Positions 29,644-42,410 of a stretch of DNA of 64,000 bases are shown one piece after another. Position 1 is the stretch's first letter. Every line of letters begins with the position of its first letter. Source of the stretch: Megaustenia siamemsis (taxonomy: Eukaryota > Mollusca > Gastropoda > Stylommatophora > Ariophantidae); contig JAVIAB010000051.1 in NCBI GenBank assembly GCA_032433765.1, positions 146,297,568 through 146,361,567 on the forward strand. The letters are read 5' to 3'. The notes beneath the pieces are model-generated. The model was given only the letters and a program-made list of their open reading frames with translations, made no database searches and was not told where the DNA came from. Made by a program: the position numbers and the translations under genes.

Positions 29644-29659
29644 ATGTTTCTTGAAGCTT

Positions 29660-30045
29660 GTCCGACCACTAGTAATTTCCCTCTAATCCCATTCTCTGGC
29701 TCTCCATAATGGGTCAGGGTGACCATCAGTAGCTTGGGGTGAACCCCTACTAGACATGGGGCCCGGACTCCATGTGCCTGGGGGAACTCCACAGACAGAG
29801 CACCATGATTGAAGTCCGTTAAATCAACTCTGACTGATTACATGTTAGAACGTTGCACTGTGTTCCGCGCCATTGGCCCAGTGCATCCGATTTCTGCCAG
29901 CATTTTTATTTAGGTTTGCTTTCCTTGGCCTTTGATTGTCCCCAATCTTCCTGCAAGGCAGCAGCTTGTCTTTTCTGTAGGGGGATTCTGCCATTAGATG
30001 GTCATACCTCCGGGTTTACGAGCACCATCTCCCCTAGCTTTGCGT
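29660..30045 (-). pseudogene. Sequence 5' of the LINE ORF2, probable ORF1 end
   Basis: Continues upstream of the endonuclease start. Its distal part (29800-30045) matches 7560-7790 in order and strand, including LQEDWGQSK-type coding. Stops are frequent. Position between a 5' flank and ORF2 suggests the ORF1 C-terminus or inter-ORF region. No zinc knuckle can be seen to prove ORF1. Confidence 0.45.
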
Positions 30046-30148
30046 AGTTATTCTATATTCGCAGCACACCTCTATATCTACAGGCCGGCCACTGTTCCAC
30101 TATTGGACACGTTTAGAAGAAGGTCAAGCCGTTTACCCCTATGCGACA

Positions 30149-30701
30149 GATGGATAGTGCCTATATTCACTCCATGTATGAATCCACTGTTCATATTATC
30201 AAAGATGGGTCAACTTACATTGTGTCCGCAGTGAAAATACCCTCGAATACTTATCAATGAAATTACACCAACCTCATCGAAGAAACAAAAACAATCACTG
30301 GACTCATGCAGGATAACTGCTACAGGCATATGTTCCCTCTGCGAGCATCTTTAATCGAAATACGCACGGTTAGGACGCCATCATGAAAAACGTTAGATCA
30401 CTTTCTAATCTAAGCGTTACAGACTTGTGATGTTTGTTCTGTCTTATTCCAGCGTGACCGGCCAAACGCTCATTAAAACGTTGCTGTTGATCTGTGAAAT
30501 ATCGGCTTGAAATCGGATTTGAAATATATGCTTATTTGAAATAAGCAAGAAAGTGCCGTTTCTATGAATCCAATTTTCTTCATATTCTCCAGCCAGGTCG
30601 AACACTAAAATTTCCCAACGGAAATCGAAGACATTAAAAATAAACACGTCCTCTATCTTGGAACATCGCCCGATGGAAATTTAGTATGCAGAGTCTTTTT
30701 T
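30149..30701 (+). repeat. Composite-repeat module W, copy 2
   Basis: Second copy of 24123-24670, in the same orientation. It leads directly into module Z at TTTTTTAGTGACTGATCC. Confidence 0.8.
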
Positions 30702-31544
30702 AGTGACTGATCCAAGGTTAACCAGATATAAAAAAAAGCAAAGACCCTGCAGAACACCCGCATTGTGTCTCGACAAACATCAATTTTCCTTTTCTTGAGA
30801 CGAATGTTATCCTCTTCAAAGAAGCTGATGGCAGCTTTTCTTGCTTCTCGCCTCACAGCTCTTCTTAATTCTACTTTAGGTTGTCTTCTTTATTTTCCCC
30901 ACTGTTATCCATTTGAGTGCTTGCTTTTTTTTTAAACAGATATCAAACCCATTAATTGTCTTGATTTTCAATATAGAAGAAAGAGAGTCATGAATACAGA
31001 TTAAAAAAATAAACGTATTTTAACGAACAGTGTGAGAGAACAAGAAAGAAAGTAATAAAAGAAAAGGACAAAGTTAAAGGTAATCCTATAGATTTGTGTC
31101 GTTTGTGAATGAAGCTTGAGCATCCATCTCTTCTTGCCATTTTCCTTTTTCATGAAGTGCCGTCCAGTGTTCTCTTTCTCCCCAGATTCACTTTTAGTCC
31201 TGACTCAAAGTCTCCGACCCTCTTATACAGCTCGTTCAAATTGAGAACGTGTTTCGAACCGTCGTGTTCCGCACGAGAAGCAAACGGTTGGCGACTTGAA
31301 GCATAAAAGAAGCACGAAAAAGAGAGAAATAAATTTAAAAAGAAGAAATAAATAAAAGGTCAGAAAACAGTAACTGTTGACATGAATGTGATGTTGTAGG
31401 GTAATTTTCACATAGTCTCACGTAAAGTGGCGGTGGCTTATAGTGCCCTAGATTGTGGACCCGGGATTTTGGAGGACCCAGACTTTGAGATAATGTTTAA
31501 TTATTGTAATTATAACCATTCATATTTTGTGTATATACTACAAA

Positions 31545-33135
31545 ATATAAAAAAAAGCCCTATCAGCCAAACTAGCAGAGGAGGCGATTGACGTTGCCTG
31601 CATTAAAAAAAAAAACTCATCTTAATCCTCAGCATAGATTTACGATTAGGGGTTACCAAACATTTAGACAGAACAGGGAAGGCCACAAGTGTGGATTCTT
31701 TATACCTATTAAAAATATAATTCCAGCAAAACTGATAGAACAAACGGAGAAGCAGAGATCATTGGTACAGACCTACACATCAACTCCACTAACACAAGGA
31801 TATTTAACATATACTGTCCTAATGACAAATTGCTGAAGCTGGAGTCCATGGAAATAACACCTACAAGGTGTCTGATAGTAGCAGACTTTAACAGCCACTC
31901 TGACAGATGGGGATATAAGGAGTCCAATGGAAATAACACCTACAAGGTGTCTGATAGTAGCAGACTTTAACAGCCACTCTGACAGATGGGGATATAAGGA
32001 GTCCAATGGAAATAACACCTACAAGGTGTCTGATAGTAGCAGACTTTAACAGCCACTCTGACAGATGGGGATATAAGGAGTCCAATGGAAATAACACCTA
32101 CAAGGTGTCTGATAGTAGCAGACTTTAACAACCACTCTGACAGATGGGGATATAAGGAGTCCAATGGAAATAACACCTACAAGGTGTCTGATAGTAGCAG
32201 ACTTTAACAGCCACTCTGACAGATGGGGATATAAGGAGTCCAATGGAAATAACACCTACAAGGTGTCTGATAGTAGCAGACTTTAACAGCCACTCTGACA
32301 GATGGGGATATAAGGTATCCAATGTACGAGGTGAAGAAGTGGAGGAATGGGAAACAGACGAAGAATCGAACAAGGTGTCCCACAAGATGGAGTCCTATCC
32401 CCAACACTCTTCCTAATTTTCATAAATGACAGTAAGAATGAAGAGTAAGTACCAGTCCTAGAGTATGGTGTCACAGCCTGGGCTACAGCTTCCAAATCAC
32501 AGCTTAACAAAATTAACAGAACACAAAACCAGACTGCCCTTATCATCACTGATGCTATGAAATCTACACCTATTAAGACTCTGGAAACAGTAACAGGTTT
32601 ACAACCCTAAGAAGACAGACGGAAAACTAAAGTAATGCAACAAGCGGAGAAATATAAAAGGCTCCTTAGTCACCCCATGCATCAAAGAATAATTGGTTTC
32701 GGAAAAAGAAGACTGAAGAGGAGCATCTTCGCTGCAACCTACAAAAAACTGGCAACTAGTGACCCAGTACTGTCCCAAACAATGCCGAAATCCATAAGCC
32801 CTTCTGATATGACTCCACATGTAGAAAGGCACCCAAACAGACACAGAGAGAAAACACGTAGCAGAAAAACACACAAACGACAACTATCCACAGGACTCCT
32901 GGTCACACATATACACAGATGGCTCCGCTACAAATGCTATCAGAAATGGAGAAAGAGGTGTGTTTTTGAAGCTGAAAAACTAGGAAGAGATCACCACGTC
33001 AATAGCTACCGTGAAATTCTGAAACAACTATCAAGCAGAATCTGAAGCCCTCAATTATGCTGCAAAACTGGCTATCCAATACCAAAAAAAAAATATGCAC
33101 AGGAAATTGGTAATACTAACTGATGCTCTGTCAGT
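31545..33135 (+). pseudogene. LINE remnant of unit 0 (EN fused to RT motif B, thumb)
   Basis: EN begins at AKLAEEAIDVAC, then an A-run replaces the Gln-Glu of QETHL. FTIRGYQTFRQNREGHK follows (31630). A 79-bp segment is present six times, then the fusion to RT motif B at about 32356. The YADD region is deleted (IFINDSKNEE, then VLEYGVT at about 32460), followed by the thumb and the first part of RNase H (HIYTDGSATNA in a shifted frame, about 32909). Not functional. Confidence 0.85.
31842..32314 (+). repeat. 79-bp tandem repeat, 6 copies, inside the EN segment
   Basis: Starts at 31842 (78 bp), 31920, 31999, 32078, 32157 and 32236. Each copy begins GAGTCCAATGGAAATAACAC and ends GGGGATATAAG. 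In the other units this segment occurs once and, in type B units, is bounded by GAGTCCATGG and GAGTCCAATG, which could have seeded the expansion. The copies are nearly identical, so the expansion is recent. It shifts frame (79 = 3n+1). Confidence 0.95.
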
Positions 33136-36100
33136 AGTTTTACTTACATATCCGTGTGTGTGTTTTTTGTTTGTACCTGCTGAAGGCCTATTGGGCCAAA
33201 ACGTCGTTTAGTCTGTGTCGTCCACTAGTCACGTAAAGCTTCTAACATACCATTTTTTTCTTTTTTTTTTTATTGTTCCCTACCACTTTTTTAATTTATT
33301 TATTTATTTTTTTTTTACAAATTCTCAATTTTTACCATCAGCTTTACAGCAGCTTCACATTGGTATGCATCATGGTACCTTTATCCCTTTGATAATTGTA
33401 AGTTGTTATCCAGAACCGGGACACGTGCGAGATACACGGTACAAGGTCTGACACAAAGATCATCTAACATAGAGAACCTTAACTATAACATGATATGCCG
33501 TCTTCAGTTGAAAAGAATAATAGAAAGACAGACAGACAAACAGACAGAGATAGAGAGACAGACAGAGAATCAGACAAACAGATAGAGAGAGAGACTGACA
33601 GAGAGACAGACAGACAGTGAACAAATTAGCGACAACAATTCAGTGATAAATGAAGCTGAAATCAATGATTGTTTTCTGGGACGCTGGCGCTCTAAAACAA
33701 ATATCTCCGAATTTTCATTCGAGCTTTGGCGGCTCAGTGGCAGTTGAGGTTGATTGAAGGCACGAGCTCGACTATGCGTGACAGGCCGGACGGAGCCTTA
33801 TTGTCACGTGTGGATATCACCTCTTCTGGTCCTCCTGATTTTCGGGTTCACCAATTCAAGTACTCATATCTGGACTACGTTTGCATCTAGAAAGATGAGG
33901 AAATTGAATGGAAGAACTTTGAAAGAGATGCTAAACAGTCTTGGGGGGACACTCCAGCCGTGGTGTTCCTGGTGTAGTAACGTCAGGGGCACTTGACTAT
34001 CGCGGTAAGATCTGTACTATGAAACGGTGATCCTGCATTTCACACTGATCCTGCTGCATGGGTCATCGAGCCTGGACTTCCACCAGCCTACGCAAGAAGG
34101 CTACCGGAAGGTCGGTGACCTCGATCCCTTTTAATCTGCAACTTTTCTAAGATATTGGTTGGAACAATAACCATTTGTTTATTTCTTCACTCATTAAAGC
34201 TAATTATAACTTTGTCAAACCTGACTAATATATGTTTTTTATATTTTTTTAGCGACTGATCCAAGGTTAACCAGATATAAAAAAAAGCAAAGACCCTGCA
34301 GAACACCCGCATTGTGTCTCGACAAACATCAATTTTCCTTTTCTTGAGACGAATGTTATCCTCTTCAAAGAAGCTGATGCCAGCTTTTCTTGCTTCTCGC
34401 CTCAGAACCCTTCTTAATTCTACTTTAGGTTGTCTTCTTTATTTTCCCCACTGTTATCCATTTGAGTGCTTGCTTTTTTTTTTTAACTGATATCAAACCC
34501 ATTAATTGTCTTGATTTTCAATATAGAAGAAAGAGAGTCATGAACACAGATTAAAAAAGAAACGTATTTTAACGAACAGTGTAAGAGAACAAGAAAGAAA
34601 GTAATAAAAGAAAAGGACAAAAGTTAAAGGCAATCCTATAGATTTGTGTCGTTTGTGAATGAAGCTTGAGCATCCATCTCTTCTTGCCATTTTCCTTTCT
34701 CATGAAGTGCCGTCCAGTGTTCTCTTTCTCCCCAGATTCACTTTTAGTCCTGACCCAAAGTCTCCGACCCTCTTATACAGCTCGTTCAAATTGAGAACGT
34801 GTTTCGAACCGTCGTGTTCCTCACGAGAAGCAAACGGTTGGTGACTTGAAGCATAAAAGAAGCACGAAAAAGAGAGAAATAAATTTAAAAAGAAGAAATA
34901 AATAAAAGGTCAGAAAACAGTAACTGTTGACATGAATGTGATGTTGTAGGGTAATTTTCACATAGTCTCACGTAAAGTGGCGGTGGCTTATAGTGCCCTA
35001 GATTGTGGACCCGGGATTTTGGAGGACCCAGACTTTGAGATAATGTTTAATTATTGTAATTATAACCATTCATATTTTGTGTATATACTACAAAATATAA
35101 AAAAAGCCCTATCAGCCAAACTAGCAGAGGAGGCGATTGACGTTGCCTGCATTAAAAAAAAAAAACTCATCTTAATCCTCATCATAGATTTACGATTAGG
35201 GGCTACCAAACATTTAGACAGAACAGGGAAGGCCACAAGTGTGGATTCTTTATACCTATTAAAAATATAATTCCAGCAAAACTGATAGAACAAACGGAGA
35301 AGCAGAGATCATTGGTACAGACCTATACATCAACTCCACTAGCACAAGGATATTTAACATATACTGTCCTAATGACAAATTGCTGAAGCTGGAGTCCATG
35401 GAAATAACACCTACAAGGTGTCTGATAGTAGCAGACTTTAACAGCCACTCTGACAGATGGGGATATAAGGTATCCAATGTACGAGGTGAAGTAGTGCAAG
35501 AATGGGAAATAGACAACAACCTATTCCTCATAAACTCTAGAGTGGACCCCTCGACCTTCTACTCAAGAAGATGGAAAACAACTTCCACTCCCGACCTAGC
35601 ATTCGCAACAGGAGACGTATCCAACAACATAGCCAGAATAGTACTGAACCAACTTGGCGACAGTGACCACAGACCAGTCAAACTTTCAGTGGATCTTGCT
35701 CACAAACAGGAGTTGAAAATACCACTTCCACGCTGGAACTACGGGAGAGCAGACGAAAAAGTTTGCCAGGCTCACAGATGCTTATATTGCGCCTATTAAC
35801 ACCCATGGAAAGAAAGTCAATAATATGATAGAGGAGTTAACAAAAGGGAATCCTGAAAGCTGCTAAAGTATCAATTCCTAGAGGAGCAAGGAGAAACTTC
35901 AAGCCATACTGGAGCAAGGAAATACAAAGACAAGAAAGGAACTGAACTCTGCCAGAGAGCTAACAGAAACATCACAGAGCACAGAGAGCAACATAGCCTA
36001 TAAAGCAGCCTCTGCCAAATGCAGAAGAGAGGTCAAGATATCAGCCAGACAGAGCTGGATAGACAAAACAAAGAGCATTAATCTAGACAAAAATGGACAT

Positions 36101-37771
36101 AAACTCTGGAAAATTGCGAAAGCTCTCAGCGACGAAAACAACTGCCGACCTTCAATAACATTAGCACACAACCAGAACATTCTCACAGGCAAAAGGGCAG
36201 CAAACATACTGATAGAAACTTACAAAAACATTAGCAGAATAAACATCCCAAAAGACCAACAAAAAGCTGCGAGAAAAGAAATCCAAGATGCAAAACATAT
36301 GCATTTAGCACCAGAAGAACATCAGACGACCATCTTTATAACATCAGAGTTAGATGCAGCCCTCAAAGGGTTGAAGTTCAAGAGCTCCTTTGGAAAAGAT
36401 GGAATCACCAACGAAATGCTCCTAAAACATGGACAGAAAGCCAAGGGCCAGCTTCTAAGGATAATAAATGCTAGCTGGAAGAGAGGTCATGTGCCGGCAA
36501 TCTGGAACGAAGCTATTATGGTGCCCATCCTCAAGCGTGGAAAAGACCCACTAGACCCAAGTAGCTACAGACCAATTAGCCTACTGAGCTGCCTGAGTAA
36601 ACTCATGAAAAGGCTGGTCAACAGAAGACTCATGTGTCATTTGGAGACAAAACAACAAATCATATCACAACAAAGTGGTTTCCGTCAACACAGATCAACT
36701 GAAGACCTGATCACCTACATCGCACAATAGAAGATGCTCTACAGGAAAAGAAACACACACTGACAGTGTGGGTTGACATGGATAAGGCTTTTGATAGGGT
36801 ATGGAGAGAAGGCTTAGAGAACAAACTTCTCAGACTTGGCATCCAAGATCGATTATTAAATTGGATATCTCAATACCTACAAAACAGAACTGCCCGAGTA
36901 CAAGTACATGGACAACTAAGTAAGAAAGCCAGAATCGAACAAGGTGTCCCACAAGATGGAGTACAAGTACATGGACAACTAAGTAAGAAAGCCAGAATCG
37001 AACAAGGTGTCCCACAAGATGGAGTCCTATCCCCAACACTCTTCCTAATTTTCATAAATGACAGTAAGAATGAAGAGTAAGACCAGTCCTAGAGTATGGT
37101 GTCACAGCCTGGGCTACAGCTTCCAAATCACAGCTTAACAAAATTAACAGAACACAAAACCAGGCTGCCCGTATCATCACTGATGCTATGAAATCTACAC
37201 CTATTAAGACTCTGGAAACAGTAACAGGTTTACAACCCTTAGAAGACAGACGGAAAACTAAAGTAATGCAACAAGCGGAGAAATATAAAAGGCTCCTTAG
37301 TCACCCCATGCACCAAAGAATAATTGGTTTCGGAAAAAGAAGACTGAAGAGGAGCAACTTCGCTGCAACCTACAAAAAACTGGCAACTAGTGACCCAGTA
37401 CTGTCCCAAACAATGCCGAAATCCATAAGCCCTTCTGATATTGATATGACTCCACATGAAGAAAGGCACCCAAACAGACACAGAGAGAAAACACGTAGCA
37501 GAAAAACACACAAACGACAACTATCCACAGGACTCCTGGTCACACATATACACAGATGGCTCCGCTACAAATGCTATCAGAAATGGAGAAGGAGGTGTGT
37601 TTTTGAAGCTGAAAAACTAGGAAGAGATCACCACGTCAATAGCTACCGTGAAATTCTGAAACAACTATCAAGCAGAATCTGAAGCCCTCAATTATGCTGC
37701 AAAACTGGCTATCCAATACAAAAAAAAAACATGCACAGGAAATTGGTAATACTAACTGATGCTCTGTCAGT
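33136..37771 (+). repeat. Array unit 1 (type A): AGGCC motif-X-Z-Y-LINE remnant
   Basis: Begins at the RNase H breakpoint. The hairpin motif is at 33177-33207 (core GGCCAAAACGTC). X spans about 33317-34252 with a GACA microsatellite at 33527-33618. Z starts at 34253 (CGACTGATCCAAGG), Y ends at 35081, and the LINE remnant runs 35090-37771. It carries the type-A 63-bp tandem duplication in the RT (36898-36960 and 36961-37023). Units 1, 3 and 5 share this duplication. Confidence 0.93.
35090..37771 (+). pseudogene. LINE remnant of unit 1: EN, RT without YADD, thumb, start of RNase H
   Basis: Pieces: EN 35,110-35,799 (LIVADFNSHSDRWGY and SDHRPVKLS present; the Glu of QETHL replaced by a Lys-encoding A-run); linker with frameshifts; RT fingers 36299-36730 (ends in TAG at ITYIAQ); RT motifs A and B 36766-37080 (WVDMDKAFDRVW, then two copies of the 21-aa EQGVPQDG-containing stretch); motif C deleted; thumb 37188-37682; RNase H start (YTDGSATNA) in a shifted frame at about 37550. 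No ORF longer than 165 codons remains. Confidence 0.88.
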
Positions 37772-40700
37772 AGTTTTATTTACATATCCGTGTGTGTGTT
37801 TTTTGTTTGTACCTGCTGAAGGCCTATTGGGCCGTAACGTCGTTTAGTCTGTGTCGTCCACTAGTCACGTAAAGCTTCTAACATACCATTTTTTTTCTTT
37901 TTTTTTATTGTTCCCTACGTAAAGCTGTTAGCATACCACTTTTTTATTTATTTATTTTTTTTTTTTTACAAATTCTCAAATTTTTTACCATCAGCTTTAC
38001 AGCAGCTTCACATTGGTATGCATCATGGTACCTTTATCCCTTTGATAATTGTAAGTTGTTATCCAGAACCGGGACACGTGCGAGATACACTGCACAAGGT
38101 CTGACACAAAGATCATCTAACATAGAGAACCTTAGCTATAACATGATATGCCGTCTTCAGTTGAAAAGAATAATAGACAGACAGACAGACAAACAGACAG
38201 AGATAGAGAGACAGACAGACAGACAAACAGACAGAGATAGAGAGACAGACAGAGAATCAGACAAACAGATAGAGAGAGAGACTGACAGAGAGACAGACAG
38301 ACAGTGAACAAATTAGCGACAACAATTCAGTGATAAATGAAGCTGAAATCAATGATTGTTTTCTTGGACGCTGGCGCTCTAAAACAAATATCTCCGAATT
38401 TTCATTCGAGCTTTGCCGGCTCAGTGGCAGTTGAGGTTGATTGAAGGCACGAGCTCGACTATGCGTGACAGGCCGGACGGAGCCTTATTGTCACGTGTGG
38501 ATATCACCTCTTCTGGTCCTCCTGATTTTCGGGTTCACCAATTCAAGTACTCATATCTGGACTACGTTTGCATCTAGAAAGATGAGGAAATTGAATGGAA
38601 GAACTTTGAAAGAGATGCTAAACAGTCTTGGGGGGACACTCCAGCCGTGATGTTCCTGGTGTAGTAACGTCAGGGGCACTTGACTATCGCGGTAAGATCT
38701 GTACTATGAAACGGTGATCCTGCATTTCACACTGATCCTGCTGCATGGGTCATCGAGCCCGGACTTCCACCAGCCTACGCAAGAAGGCTACCGGAAGGTC
38801 GGTGACCTCGATCCCTTTTAATCTGCAACTTTTCTAAGATATTGGTTGGAACAATAACCATTTGTTTATTTCTTCACTCATTAAAGCTAATTATAACTTT
38901 GTCAAACCTGACTAATATATGTTTTTTATATTTTTTTTAGCGACTGATCCAAGGTTAACCAGATATAAAAAAAAGCAAAGACCCTGCAGAACACCCGCAT
39001 TGTGTCTCGACAAACATCAATTTTCCTTTTCTTGAGACGAATGTTATCCTCTTCAAAGAAGCTGATGCCAGCTTTTCTTGCTTCTCGCCTCAGAACCCTT
39101 CTTAATTCTACTTTAGGTTGTCTTCTTTATTTTCCCCACTGTTATCCATTTGAGTGCTTGCTTTTTTTTTTTTAACTGATATCAAACCCATTAATTGTCT
39201 TGATTTTCAATATAGAAGAAAGAGAGTCATGAACACAGATTAAAAAAGAAACGTATTTTAACGAACAGTGTAAGAGAACAAGAAAGAAAGTAATAAAAGA
39301 AAAGGACAAAAGTTAAAGGCAATCCTATAGATTTGTGTCGTTTGTGAATGAAGCTTGAGCATCCATCTCTTCTTGCCATTTTCCTTTCTCATGAAGTGCC
39401 GTCCAGTGTTCTCTTTCTCCCCAGGTTCACTTTTAGTCCTGACCCAAAGTCTCCGACCCTCTTATACAGCTCGTTCAAATTGAGAACGTGTTTCGAACCG
39501 TCGTGTTCCTCACGAGAAGCAAACGGTTGGTGACTTGAAGCATAAAAGAAGCACGAAAAAGAGAGAAATAAATTTAAAAAGAAGAAATAAATAAAAGGTC
39601 AGAAAACAGTAACTGTTGACATGAATGTGATGTTGTAGGGTAATTTTCACATAGTCTCACGTAAAGTGGCGGTGGCTTATAGTGCCCTAGATTGTGGACC
39701 CGGGATTTTGGAGGACCCAGACTTTGAGATAATGTTTAATTATTGTAATTATAACCATTCATATTTTGTGTATATACTACAAAAAATAAAAAAAAAGCCC
39801 TATCAGTCAAACTATAAAAAATAGCATAGGAGGCGATTGACGTTGCCTGCATAAAAAAAAACTCATCTTAATCCTCAGCATAGATTTACGATTAGGGGCT
39901 ACCAAACATTTAGACAGAACAGGGAAGGCCACAAGTGTGGATTCTTTATACTTATTAAAAATACAATTCCAGCAAAACTGATAGAACAAACGGAGAAGCA
40001 GAGATCATTGGTACAGACCTATACATCAAATCCACTAGCACAAGGATATTTAACATATACTGTCCTAATGACAAATTGCTGAAGCTGGAGTCCATGGAAA
40101 TAACACCTACAAGGTGTCTGATAGTAGCAGACTTTAACAGCCACTCTGACAGATGGGGATATAAGGAGTCCAATGTACGAGGTGAAGAAGTGGAAGAATG
40201 GGAAATCGACAACAACCTATTCCTCATAAACTCTAGAGTGGACCCCTCGACCTTCTACTCAAGAAGACGGAAAACAACATCAACTCCCGACCTAGCATTC
40301 GCAACAGGAGACGTATCCAACAACATAGCCAGAATAGTACTGAACCAGCTTGACGACAGTGACCACAGACCAGTCAAACTTTCAGTGGATCTTGCTCACA
40401 AACAGGAGTTGAAAATACCACTTCCACGCTGGAACTACGGGAGAGCAGATGAAAAAGTTTGCCAGGCTCACAGATGCTTATATTGCGCCTATCAACATCC
40501 ATGGAAATAAAGTCAATAATATGATAGAGGAGTTAACAAAAGGGAATCCTGAAAGCTGCTAAAGTATCAATTCCTAGAGGAGCAAGGAGAAACTTCAAGC
40601 CATACTGGAGCAAGGAAATACAAAGACAAGAAAGGAACTGAACTCTGCCAGAGAGCTAACAGAAACATCACAGAGAGCAACATAGCCTATAAAGCAGCCT

Positions 40701-42410
40701 CTGCCAAATGCAGAAGAGAGGTCAAGATATCAGCCAGACAGAGCTGGATAGACAAAACAAAGAGCATTAATCTAGACAAAAATGGACATAAACTCTGGAA
40801 AATTGCGAAAGCTCTGAGCGACGAAAACAACTGCCGACCTTCAATAACATTAGCACACAACCAGAACATTCTCACAGGCAAAAGGGCAGCAAACATACTG
40901 ATAGAAACTTACAAAAACATTAGCAGAATAAACATCCCAAAAGACCAACAAAAAGCTGCGAGAAAAGAAATCCAAGATGCAAAACATATGCATTTAGCAC
41001 CAGAAGAACATCAGACGACCATCTTTATACCATCAGAGTTAGATGCAGCCCTCAAAGGGTTGAAGTTCAAGAGCTCCTTTGGAAAAGATGGAATCACCAA
41101 CGAAATGCTCCTAAAACATGGACAGAAAGCCAAGGGCCAGCTTCTAAGGATAATAAATGCTAGCTGGAAGAGAGGTCATGTGCCGGCAATCTGGAACGAA
41201 GCAATTATGGTGCCCATCCTCAAGCGTGGAAAAGACCCACTAGACCCAAGTAGCTATAGACCAATTAGCCTACTGAGCTGCCTGAGTAAACTCATGGAAA
41301 GGCTGGTCAACAGAAGACTCATGTGTCATTTGGAGACAAAACAACAAATCATATCACAACAAAGTGGTTTCCGTCAACACAGATCAACTGAAGACCTGAT
41401 CACCTACATCGCACAATAGAACAATAGAAGATGCTCTACAAGAAAAGAAACACACACTGACAGTGTGGGTTGACATGGATAAGTCTTTTGATAGGGTATG
41501 GAGAGAAGGCTTAGAGAACAAACTTCTCAGACTTGGCATCCAAGATCGATTATTAAATTGGATATCTCAATACCTACAAGACAGAACTGCCCGAGTACAA
41601 GTGCATGGACAACTAAGTAAGAAAGCCAGAATCGAACAAGGTGTCCCACAAGATGGAGTCCTATCCCCAACACTCTTCCTAATTTTCATAAATGACAGTA
41701 AGAATGAAGAGTAAGACCAGTCCTAGAGTATGGTGTCACAGCCTGGGCTACAGCTTCCAAATCACAGCTTAACAAAATTAACAGAACACAAAACCAGGCT
41801 GCCCGTATCATCACTGATGCTATGAAATCTACACCTATCAAGACTCTGGAAACAGTAACAGGTTTACAACCCTTAGAAGACAGACGGAAAACTAAAGTAA
41901 TGCAACAAGCGGAGAAATATAAAAGGCTCCTTAGTCACCCCATGCACCAAAGAATAATTGGTTTCGGAAAAAGAAGACTGAAGAGGAGCAACTTCGCTGC
42001 AACCTACAAAAAACTGGCAACTAGTGACCCAGTACTGCCCCAAACAATGCCGAAATCCATAAGCCCTTCTGATATGACTCCACATGTAGAAAGGCACCCA
42101 AACAGACACAGAGAGAAAACACGTAGCAGAAAAACACACAAACGACAACTATCCACAGGACTCCTGGTCACACATACACACAGATGGCTCCGCTACAAAT
42201 GCTATCAGAAATGGAGAAGGAGGTGTGTTTTTGAAGCTGAAAAACTAGGAAGAGATCACCACGTCAATAGCTACCGTGAAATTCTGAAACAACTATCATG
42301 CAGAATCTGAAGCCCTCAATTATGCTGCAAAACTGGCTATCCAATACCAAAAAAAAAATATGCACAGGAAATTGGTAATACTAACTGATGCTCTGTCAGT
42401 AGTTTTACTT
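37772..42410 (+). repeat. Array unit 2 (type B)
   Basis: Hairpin motif 37813-37841 (core GGCCGTAACGTC); X about 37966-38940 with the longest GACA microsatellite of the array (38173-38304); Z from 38941; Y to 39770; LINE remnant 39780-42410. Type B: no 63-bp duplication, but an 8-bp duplication (AACAATAG) after the RT fingers at about 41415-41430. Confidence 0.93.
39780..42410 (+). pseudogene. LINE remnant of unit 2
   Basis: EN 40076-40510 (with VDPSTFYSRRRK and SDHRPV); RT fingers 40988-41419; motifs A/B 41463-41714 with MDKSFDRVW (Ala to Ser in motif A); thumb 41822-42310. Same YADD deletion and RNase H breakpoint as its neighbours. The EN A-run is shorter than in type A. A short AT-rich change near 39810 (CAAACTATAAAAAATAGC) distinguishes type B. 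Confidence 0.87.

Larger units (their letters stand above)
30690..33135 (+). repeat. Array unit 0: partial unit at the left edge (Z-Y-LINE remnant)
   Basis: Z (about 30695-31095), Y (about 31100-31531), then the LINE remnant to 33135. There is no X in front; W is there instead. The LINE part has an extra defect: after the expanded 79-bp repeat in EN (31842-32314) the sequence jumps near 32356 straight to the RT motif B region (EQGVPQDGVLSPTLF), losing the linker and most of RT. The RNase H breakpoint (CTGTCAGT joined to AGTTTTACTT) at 33135/33136 is the same as in units 1-5. Confidence 0.88.

Noticed and set aside
31109..31306. Small ORFs in module Y (KLEHPSLLAIF...)
   Set aside because: They start at non-ATG codons, are repeated only because the module is repeated, and have no domain.
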